Below, in pieces: positions 7,089 to 12,319 of a DNA stretch of 20,851 nt; positions within the stretch are counted from its first letter, which is position 1, and each line of letters starts with the position of its first letter. Where the stretch lies: NCBI GenBank assembly GCA_947254665.1, contig CAMYEJ010000006.1, positions 1 through 20,851 on the forward strand, read 5' to 3'. This DNA is from an uncultured Peptoniphilus sp. (lineage in GTDB: Bacteria > Bacillota > Clostridia > Tissierellales > Peptoniphilaceae). The notes beneath the pieces are model-generated. The model saw only the letters and a list, made by a program, of their open reading frames with translations. It was not told where the DNA came from and searched no databases. Position numbers and translations under genes: made by a program.

Positions 7089-9155
7089 ATGAAAGTATAT
7101 AGCACTGACAAGGTTAGAAACTTAGCACTTGTAGGACACAGCGGATCTGGTAAGACAAATCTTACAGAAGCTATGCTTTTCCAAACAGGAGCAACTAAAA
7201 AAATCGGACTAGTAACAGAAAAAAATACCCTCAGTGACTTCTCAAAAGAAGAGATGGAAAGAGGTTCTTCAATAGGTACATCTGTAATACCCGTTGAGTG
7301 GAGAAATTACAAGGTAAACATAATAGACACTCCTGGGTACTTAGATTTTATAGGTGAGGCACAAGGTGCTCTACGTGCATCAGAAGCAGTACTAATGGTT
7401 ATAGATGCCACTGCAGGAATAGAAGTAGGCACAGAAAGAATGTGGAAGTACACTGAAAATATAGGTCTACCTAGAATCATATTCATAAATAAAATCGACG
7501 CAGAAAATGTAAACTTCAGAAAACTTATGGAAGAACTCGAAGAAAAATTCGGTAAAAAAGTAATTCCATTCTCAGTTCCAATAGGATCTGGAGATGATTT
7601 CATAGGCGTAACAGACGTTATCTACCAAAAAGGTTTTAAATATGTAAATGCACAACCTGCAGAAACAGAACTAAATCACGATCAAATAAAAGCAACTGAA
7701 AGAATGTACGAAGAGATCGTAGAAGTTGTAGCAGAAGCAGACGAAGTGCTAATGGAAAAATACTTCAACGGCGAAAAATTCACCAGAGAAGAAGTTCTAC
7801 GTGGAGTTACAACAGCACTACTAGAAGGTAGAGCAGTACCTCTACTAGTAGGTTCAGCAGAAAAGGGAATCGGAATCGATATCCTACTTAACACTATCGT
7901 AAACTACATGCCTGCACCAAACGACGAAAGAGCTCACTCAGGATTTAGATACGAATCTGGAGAAGAAAGAAAAGTTGGTGTAAACGAACCATTCTCAGCA
8001 GTAGTATTTAAAACTATCACAGACCCATTCGTTGGTAAGATATCTATCTTTAAAGTTATCTCTGGTAAGATTACCAAGGACACTTCAATCTACAATGCAA
8101 ACAAAGAAGAAATGGAAAAACTTGGCGGAATCTTCTCAATAAGAGGTAAGACACAACTAGATGTCGAAGAACTTGACGCTGGAGATATTGGAGCTACAAC
8201 CAAACTTCAATTCACAGAAACAGGGGACTGTCTATGTGACAAGAACCACATCGTTAAATATAAAAACTTAAAATACCCTGCACCAGTTCTATTCTATGCA
8301 ATCGAACCAAAGACTAAGGGAGACGAAGAAAAACTATCTCAATCACTTAGAAGGTTAAAAGAAGAAGATCCTTCATTCACAATCAATAGAAACCCAGAAA
8401 CTAAACAGCTAACCATAGGTGGACAGGGACAAGTACAACTAGATGTAATCCTTGAAAAACTTAAAAATATGTTTGGAGTAGAAGTAGTTAAGGTTCCATT
8501 TATAATTCCATACAGAGAAACCATAAGAAAAGTTGCATCTGTACAAGGAAAACATAAGAAACAATCAGGTGGAGCAGGACAATACGGAGACGTTTGGATA
8601 AGATTCGAGCCTTGCGAAGAAGATTTCGTATTTGATGAAGAAGTATTCGGAGGAGCAGTACCTAAGAACTACTTCCCAGCAGTTGAAAAAGGACTAGTAG
8701 AATCAAAAGAACACGGAGTACTAGCAGGATATCCTGTGACAAACTTTAAGGCAGTTCTATACGATGGATCTTACCACGACGTAGACTCAAACGAAATGAG
8801 TTTCAAACTTGCAGCAAACCTTGCATTCAAAAAAGGAATGGAAGAAGCAGGACCAGTCCTACTTGAACCAATCATGTCAGTAGAAGTATCAATCCCAGAC
8901 GCATACCTAGGCGATGTAATGGGAGATATGAACAAGAGACGTGGAAGAATCCTAGGAATGGATCAACAAGCAGACGGCACACAACTACTAATAGCAGAAG
9001 CACCACAAGCAGAAATGTTTGAATACTCAATCGACCTAAGAGCAATGACCCAAGGAAGAGGAACATTCACAATGGAATTCGTAAGATACGAAGAAGTTCC
9101 ACAAGCAATGGCAGAAAAAGTAATAGCAGAAGCAAAAGCTAAAAAAGAAGAATAA
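7089..9155 (+). CDS. Elongation factor G-like GTPase (EF-G2 type)
   Basis: A 688-residue translational GTPase of the EF-G family but of the EF-G-like/EF-G2 branch rather than canonical FusA. GTPase motifs: G1 GHSGSGKT (16-23), switch I ERGSSIGTS (58-66), G3 DTPGYLDF (80-87), G4 NKID (134-137). In canonical EF-G the G3 motif is DTPGHVDF; here the catalytic histidine is Tyr84. Domain II-V sequence continues to the normal end, including the GGAGQYGDVWIRFEP domain IV start and the MGDMNKRRGRILGM domain V segment. The start at 7089 is chosen because AGGAGG lies six bases upstream and the promoter -10 lies inside the longer frame. The function of this branch is unsettled; a ribosome-associated role distinct from translocation is plausible. 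Confidence 0.9.
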   Translation: MKVYSTDKVRNLALVGHSGSGKTNLTEAMLFQTGATKKIGLVTEKNTLSDFSKEEMERGSSIGTSVIPVEWRNYKVNIIDTPGYLDFIGEAQGALRASEAVLMVIDATAGIEVGTERMWKYTENIGLPRIIFINKIDAENVNFRKLMEELEEKFGKKVIPFSVPIGSGDDFIGVTDVIYQKGFKYVNAQPAETELNHDQIKATERMYEEIVEVVAEADEVLMEKYFNGEKFTREEVLRGVTTALLEGRAVPLLVGSAEKGIGIDILLNTIVNYMPAPNDERAHSGFRYESGEERKVGVNEPFSAVVFKTITDPFVGKISIFKVISGKITKDTSIYNANKEEMEKLGGIFSIRGKTQLDVEELDAGDIGATTKLQFTETGDCLCDKNHIVKYKNLKYPAPVLFYAIEPKTKGDEEKLSQSLRRLKEEDPSFTINRNPETKQLTIGGQGQVQLDVILEKLKNMFGVEVVKVPFIIPYRETIRKVASVQGKHKKQSGGAGQYGDVWIRFEPCEEDFVFDEEVFGGAVPKNYFPAVEKGLVESKEHGVLAGYPVTNFKAVLYDGSYHDVDSNEMSFKLAANLAFKKGMEEAGPVLLEPIMSVEVSIPDAYLGDVMGDMNKRRGRILGMDQQADGTQLLIAEAPQAEMFEYSIDLRAMTQGRGTFTMEFVRYEEVPQAMAEKVIAEAKAKKEE

Positions 9156-9168
9156 AATAATAAAATAT

Positions 9169-9193
9169 AGGCACAGGGGACTGTGCCTTTTTT
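9169..9193 (+). terminator. Intrinsic terminator after EF-G-like gene
   Basis: Stem AGGCACAG / CTGTGCCT (9169-9176 with 9181-9188) capped by a GGGA loop (GNRA type), followed by six T. Strong and well placed. Confidence 0.92.
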
Positions 9194-9214
9194 ATGTAAT
9201 AAATAAATCTAGTA

Positions 9215-9241
9215 TGCTATAATTTCATTGGTGATTAAATG
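9215..9241 (+). promoter_or_regulatory. Promoter with very short leader, PrsW-type gene
   Basis: Extended -10 TGCTATAAT (9215-9223), then five bases, TGGTGAT (9229-9235), three bases and ATG (9239). A start seven bases after the -10 falls at about 9230, inside the Shine-Dalgarno, so the leader would be about nine bases. The same layout occurs at two other genes in this window. Confidence 0.65.
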
Positions 9242-10033
9242 AAAAACAAAAATAAATTACTTATAATATATTTTCTACTACTAGCCATAGGAATCTATGC
9301 ACTATTTAGCGCCTACTATGTAGAAGAATTCAAAGGAGAAATATATTTAAAAGTATTTAAAACATCTGCGATGCTTTTAATATATATAGTGCCAGCGATA
9401 CTACTAGGAATATTCCTAGCAAGAAAATATGACGGCAGCACGAAATTATTATTCTTAGCCATCATTACAGGAGCCTTGGTAACACCATCCATATCCGTGT
9501 ATGTAAACGAAGCAATAGAAAATGGCTTTAGCTTCTTCATGACAGAAGACACATTCTACGATTGGCAGGACGCACTAGCAAGCCCCTACGCAGAAGAAAT
9601 ATTAAAAATGGCAACAGCAGTACTTTGCATGCTAATTTTAAACTCAAAAAAGAGGATAGACTTTTTGCTTTCAGGATTTGGAGTAGGACTCGGATTTCAA
9701 ATAATGGAAGACATTGGATATATAATTCCAGAAGACTCCACCTATGACGAAGTCTCCATGATTATGGATAACTCCATAGATAGAATAAAAGGAGCCATAG
9801 GATCTCACATGATCTACTCGGCAGTCTTTATGATGGGACTCTACTATTATTCAAGAGGGAAAAAATTAAAAGGACTACTACTGATGTTTGCAGTAATGAT
9901 AAACCATTTTATGTGGAATATGCCCTTACAAACTACATGGCTAGACATAATCATAATACTGATGGTAGTCATAATGTTTATCATAGAAATAGTAAAAATA
10001 CAGAAAGAGAGTAATTTGCTAAAAAATTTATAA
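9239..10033 (+). CDS. PrsW-family intramembrane protease homologue
   Basis: A polytopic membrane protein of 264 residues with about eight hydrophobic spans. PrsW proteins (Bacillus site-1 protease of anti-sigma factor RsiW) use conserved glutamates and histidines in the membrane. Here these are PYAEEILKM with Glu119-Glu120, GLGFQIMEDIGY with Glu157, GSHMIYSAVF with His190 and INHFMWN with His223, in the order and spacing expected. No anti-sigma or sigma factor gene is present in this window, so its substrate is unknown. The start uses GGTGAT three bases before the ATG. No separate terminator follows; the next hairpin is the thiD riboswitch terminator, so transcripts of this gene run into the TPP element. 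Confidence 0.8.
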   Translation: MKNKNKLLIIYFLLLAIGIYALFSAYYVEEFKGEIYLKVFKTSAMLLIYIVPAILLGIFLARKYDGSTKLLFLAIITGALVTPSISVYVNEAIENGFSFFMTEDTFYDWQDALASPYAEEILKMATAVLCMLILNSKKRIDFLLSGFGVGLGFQIMEDIGYIIPEDSTYDEVSMIMDNSIDRIKGAIGSHMIYSAVFMMGLYYYSRGKKLKGLLLMFAVMINHFMWNMPLQTTWLDIIIILMVVIMFIIEIVKIQKESNLLKNL

Positions 10034-10044
10034 AATTATATAAT
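10016..10044 (+). promoter_or_regulatory. Promoter of TPP riboswitch-thiD transcript
   Basis: TTGCTA (10016-10021), 17-bp spacer, TATAAT (10039-10044). It overlaps the last codons and stop of the preceding gene. The predicted start is near 10051, at the 5' edge of the TPP aptamer. Confidence 0.75.
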
Positions 10045-10049
10045 AAAAA

Positions 10050-10123
10050 CACGGGGAGCAGTAGCTGAGAGTAAGTTCGACTTAGACCCTAAACCAGAAT
10101 AGGATAATGCCTACGTTGGGATG
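10050..10123 (+). promoter_or_regulatory. TPP riboswitch aptamer (THI box)
   Basis: Contains the diagnostic conserved blocks in order: ACGGGGAGC (10051-10059), GCTGAGAGT (10064-10072), ACCCT (10086-10090), ACCAGAATAGGATAATGCC (about 10093-10111) and ACGTTGGGAT (10113-10122). Stem P3 is minimal (AGC/GCT around an AGTA loop). Stem P1 is nearly absent, with only CA/TG visible. It controls the downstream thiD, a thiamin gene, which supports the call. Confidence 0.93.
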
Positions 10124-10146
10124 CTCTTCAAAGAAGAGCTTTTTTT
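10123..10146 (+). terminator. Riboswitch expression-platform terminator
   Basis: Stem GCTCTTC / GAAGAGC (10123-10129 with 10133-10139), loop AAA, followed by seven T. It sits directly after the aptamer. The 5' arm can alternatively pair with the aptamer strand GGGGAGCA (10053-10060), which fits TPP-dependent premature termination of thiD. Confidence 0.92.
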
Positions 10147-10167
10147 GTACCCGAAAAAGGAGAAAAA

Positions 10168-10983
10168 ATGGAAAATAAAAATAAAAAAACATTGCCCACA
10201 GTCTTGACCATAGCAGGCTCAGACTGCAGCGGCGGAGCAGGAATACAAGCAGATTTAAAATCAATCATAATGAATGGATCCTATGGAATGTCAGTCATCA
10301 CAGCCTTGACAGCGCAAAACACCATGGGAGTCACAGCAATAGACGAACCACCGATAGAATTTTTGCATAAACAACTAGAAGCAGTCTTCGAAGACATCTA
10401 TCCAGATGCAATAAAGATCGGCATGGTATTCTCAAAAGAAATCGTAAAAGAAATAGTAGAAACACTTAAAAAATATGACGCCAAAAACATCGTAATCGAC
10501 CCAGTAATGATAGCCACATCTGGATCGAAACTGCTATCCGACGACGCCATCGACTCAGTTAAGAAAGATCTACTACCACTAGCCACAGTAATCACGCCAA
10601 ACATACTAGAAGCAGAAGAACTCTGTGGAATACAAATAAATAATGAAGAAGACATGGAAAAAGCCGGCAAGAAACTAGTAGAAATGTATCGCGTATCAGC
10701 CCTAGTAAAAGGCGGACACTCAGTAAATGATGCCAACGACGTACTAGTAACAAAAGAAAAAATAACCTGGTTTAAAGGTAAGAGAATAGAAAACGACAAC
10801 ACCCACGGCACAGGATGCACCTTATCATCAGCAATAGCAACCTACCTATCCCAAGGAAATAGTCTGGAAAAATCCATCGAACTAGCGAAGGACTATCTGT
10901 CAGAAGCACTATCAGACATGTTAGACCTTGGCAAGGGAAGAGGACCGATGAACCACGGATATAAAATCACAAGAAATATGTAA
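10168..10983 (+). CDS. thiD: Hydroxymethylpyrimidine (phosphate) kinase
   Basis: Phosphorylates HMP and HMP-P to HMP-PP, the pyrimidine precursor of thiamin. It is a 271-residue cytoplasmic ribokinase-family enzyme of normal length. Family signatures: TIAGSDCSGGAGIQADLK near the N-terminus (residues 14-31), the IKIGM segment, the DPVM strand and the C-terminal DNTHGTGCTLSSAIA anion hole with its catalytic Asp/Gly-Thr-Gly-Cys. The start is supported by AAAGGAG eight bases upstream. It is a single gene behind a TPP riboswitch, with a terminator after it. No other thiamin gene is in the window, so salvage of HMP is the likely role here. Confidence 0.95.
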   Translation: MENKNKKTLPTVLTIAGSDCSGGAGIQADLKSIIMNGSYGMSVITALTAQNTMGVTAIDEPPIEFLHKQLEAVFEDIYPDAIKIGMVFSKEIVKEIVETLKKYDAKNIVIDPVMIATSGSKLLSDDAIDSVKKDLLPLATVITPNILEAEELCGIQINNEEDMEKAGKKLVEMYRVSALVKGGHSVNDANDVLVTKEKITWFKGKRIENDNTHGTGCTLSSAIATYLSQGNSLEKSIELAKDYLSEALSDMLDLGKGRGPMNHGYKITRNM

Positions 10984-11002
10984 AATTAAAAAAATTTACT
11001 TA

Positions 11003-11027
11003 GCTCCTAGGAAACTAGGAGTTTTTT
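11003..11027 (+). terminator. Intrinsic terminator after thiD
   Basis: Stem CTCCTAG / CTAGGAG (11004-11010 with 11015-11021), GAAA tetraloop, then six T. Confidence 0.92.
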
Positions 11028-11042
11028 GTTTGTTAGGTGGTC

Positions 11043-11167
11043 GTCACCCTGAGAGTCAGTCGAGTTCTGCAAATCAGCCTTCATTACATTCGGCTTCTTT
11101 GGAACTCTTTGCACGAGACCTGCTGCGAAATCAAAGATTTCGGCTAGGGCTTCGAATGGGTATAACC
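11043..11167 (+). repeat. Palindromic element 1, long-insert variant
   Basis: Begins GTCACCCTGAG and ends TTCGAATGGGTATAACC like the other elements, but the middle is about 100 bases of different sequence containing a perfect hairpin CGAAATC-AAA-GATTTCG (11126-11142). Confidence 0.65.
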
Positions 11168-11196
11168 ATGGTGTGTTCAAACGCTTATGATTTCCC

Positions 11197-11316
11197 GTAG
11201 CGGAAGCTACCAGCTTCCATCAGCCTTGATACTAAACTCTCTTCCCTCAGGCGTATCCGTACAACAACTATTCCAACTATTTACCTCTGTAGCAGAAGCA
11301 AGGAGCTTCCACAGCC
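11197..11316 (+). repeat. Diverged short direct repeat pair
   Basis: 11197-11225 (GTAGCGGAAGC...CAGCTTCC...CAGCC) and 11289-11316 (GTAGCAGAAGC...GAGCTTCC...CAGCC) are alignable with one gap and several mismatches. Each can fold into short GAAGC/GCTTC-type hairpins. Confidence 0.45.
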
Positions 11317-11372
11317 GAAGGCTATATTACCCACCAAACTGCAATCACCCATACTTGACCTCACCACGTTTA

Positions 11373-11424
11373 TACCCGTTCGACTACGGGTGTCGGTAAA
11401 CCTCCACCCTCCGCTCAGGGTGAC
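11373..11424 (-). repeat. Palindromic element 2
   Basis: Minus-strand copy: arms GTCACCCTGAGCG and AGTCGAACGGGT around an inner GGGTG/CACCC hairpin. The outer ACCC/GGGT arms pair. Confidence 0.8.
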
Positions 11425-11467
11425 TGTCTTCCTTTGGTTATTTTTAGTAAGGAGTTTCTACGTGGTC

Positions 11468-11502
11468 GTCACCCTGAGCGAACGAAGTGAGTCGAAGGAT
11501 CT
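11468..11502 (+). repeat. Palindromic element 3
   Basis: Arms GTCACCCTGAGCG and TCGAAGGATCT around the short insert AACGAAGTGAG. The outer ends (ACCC with GGAT) are not fully complementary. Confidence 0.8.
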
Positions 11503-11559
11503 GACCTATAATTAACCCATCTTTGCAATTAAAATATTTTCAAAGTTCCCCCAACTGCA

Positions 11560-11599
11560 GTCACCCTGAGCGAACGAAGTGAGTCGAATGGGTATAACC
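11560..11599 (+). repeat. Palindromic element 4
   Basis: Arms GTCACCCTGAGCG and TCGAATGGGTATAACC around AACGAAGTGAG; the ACCC/GGGT arms are complementary. Confidence 0.8.
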
Positions 11600-11660
11600 T
11601 CCGATGGTCAAGTTATTACAAATGAAACAATTTAAAAAACTAATTAATAATCATTATCCA

Positions 11661-11682
11661 TCATGCTCTACGTATAGCATGA
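11661..11682. repeat. Palindrome P, copy 1 (one mismatch)
   Basis: TCATGCTCTACGTATAGCATGA is a 22-nt palindrome with one non-matching pair. Its inner 18 bases differ from the perfect palindrome at 12201 by a single base. Confidence 0.8.
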
Positions 11683-11720
11683 GATTTAAAAATAATTTTT
11701 ACATAACCTCACAAAGTTTA

Positions 11721-11763
11721 GATCCTTCGACTACGACGGTAAACCGTCTTCGCTCAGGATGAC
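11721..11763 (-). repeat. Palindromic element 5
   Basis: Minus-strand copy: GTCATCCTGAGCG and AGTCGAAGGATC around a GACGG-TTTA-CCGTC hairpin. ATCC/GGAT arms replace the ACCC/GGGT of other copies, a compensatory pair. Confidence 0.8.
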
Positions 11764-11790
11764 CAGGAGGGGGGACCTCACCCAGGTTAG

Positions 11791-11841
11791 ACCCGTTCGA
11801 CTACGGGTGTCGGTAAACCTCCACCCTCCGCTCAGGGTGAC
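11791..11841 (-). repeat. Palindromic element 6
   Basis: Identical counterpart of element 2 within repeat copy B. Confidence 0.8.
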
Positions 11842-11884
11842 TGTCTTCCTTTGGTTATTTTTAGTAAGGAGTTTCTACGTGGTC

Positions 11885-11919
11885 GTCACCCTGAGCGAAC
11901 GAAGTGAGTCGAAGGATCT
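11885..11919 (+). repeat. Palindromic element 7
   Basis: Identical counterpart of element 3 within repeat copy B. Confidence 0.8.
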
Positions 11920-11976
11920 GACCTATAATTAACCCATCTTTGCAATTAAAATATTTTCAAAGTTCTCCCAACTGCA

Positions 11977-12016
11977 GTCACCCTGAGCGAACGAGGTGAG
12001 TCGAACGGGTATAACC
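11977..12016 (+). repeat. Palindromic element 8
   Basis: Counterpart of element 4 within copy B. It has CGAACGAGGTGAG in the middle and TCGAACGGGT at the right arm, so the arms GTCACCC/GGGT still pair. Confidence 0.8.
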
Positions 12017-12070
12017 TCCAAAGGTCAAGTCCTTCCAACTGAACTGCACCAAAAAAATATAACAATCATC

Positions 12071-12179
12071 ATGCTATACGTCTACACCTAAAGACGAACG
12101 TAGTGAGTCTTAGTAGGTGTGATGCAACCTGTTTCCCAAGAGGTGTAGCCGATTGGTTGAAACAGTCTGCTTATAGCAT
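12071..12179. repeat. Palindrome P, copy 2, split by 91-nt insert
   Basis: ATGCTATACG (12071-12080) and TATAGCAT (12172-12179) are exactly the two parts of the 18-mer found intact at 12201, separated by 91 bases. The insert folds into two hairpins: ACACCTA/TAGGTGT with inner AAGAC/GTCTT (12084-12120), and CTGTTTC/GAAACAG with inner CCAA/TTGG (12129-12165). Confidence 0.8.
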
Positions 12180-12200
12180 CAAAAATAAAAAATAAAACTA

Positions 12201-12218
12201 ATGCTATACGTATAGCAT
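12201..12218. repeat. Palindrome P, copy 3 (perfect 18-mer)
   Basis: ATGCTATACGTATAGCAT is its own reverse complement over all 18 bases. It lies 36 bp upstream of the proposed ABC exporter promoter, so it could also be an operator. Confidence 0.8.
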
Positions 12219-12253
12219 CAAGAAAACCATACAACCCTATAAATTTAACAAAC

Positions 12254-12289
12254 TTGTAACACCAACCGCTCTTTTCTATATATTATAAT
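12254..12289 (+). promoter_or_regulatory. Candidate promoter of ABC exporter operon
   Basis: TTGTAA (12254-12259), 17-bp spacer, TATATA (12277-12282); an overlapping TATAAT lies at 12284-12289 with no matching -35. The transcript would have a leader of roughly 30 bases containing CGGAGGA. Confidence 0.5.
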
Positions 12290-12319
12290 AATAACAAATA
12301 GTAAAAATTCGGAGGACTT

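Larger units (their letters stand above)
11353..11613 (+). repeat. 257-bp repeat unit, copy A, with inverted ends
   Basis: From 11357 to 11613 it matches copy B (11774-12030) without gaps at an offset of 417 bp; I count nine mismatches in 257 positions by eye. Its ends are inverted: ACTTGACC ... TATACCCGTTCGACT on the left, and AGTCGAATGGGTATA ... GGTCAAGT on the right. It contains palindromic elements 2, 3 and 4. Confidence 0.85.
11774..12030 (+). repeat. 257-bp repeat unit, copy B
   Basis: Ungapped match to copy A (offset 417). Most mismatches cluster in the first 22 bases; positions 11791-12030 differ from copy A at five of 240 positions. The left outer ACTT present in copy A is not conserved here. 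Contains elements 6, 7 and 8. Confidence 0.85.
11030..12250. other. Gene-free island of interspersed palindromic repeats
   Basis: The only gene-free stretch longer than 300 bases in the window (10984-12319). It is richer in G+C and in short hairpins than its surroundings and has no frame with a ribosome binding site or protein-like composition. It holds eight copies in both orientations of an element with arms GTCAYCCTGAGCG and TCGAANGG, a 257-bp unit present twice, three copies of a separate palindrome, and minor hairpins such as GTAGC-GGAA-GCTAC (11197-11210). I see no transposase or tRNA. It lies between convergent boundaries: the thiD terminator and the promoter of the ABC exporter. Confidence 0.85.

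Noticed and set aside
10398..10820. 140-residue antisense frame over thiD
   Set aside because: No ribosome binding site and Ser/Ile/Phe-rich shadow composition; thiD on the other strand is certain.
11187..11399. 70-residue open frame in the repeat island
   Set aside because: It lies across palindromic elements, has no ribosome binding site and its composition follows the repeats; part of the frame is repeated DNA also found in copy B.
11373..12016. CRISPR-like array from repeated GTCACCCTGAGCG units
   Set aside because: Units occur in both orientations at irregular distances with variable interiors, and the spacers are themselves duplicated; no cas genes are present.
12071..12179. tRNA- or tmRNA-like cloverleaf
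   Set aside because: The multi-hairpin fold lacks T-loop (TTCRA), D-loop and acceptor CCA features and has only two internal hairpins.
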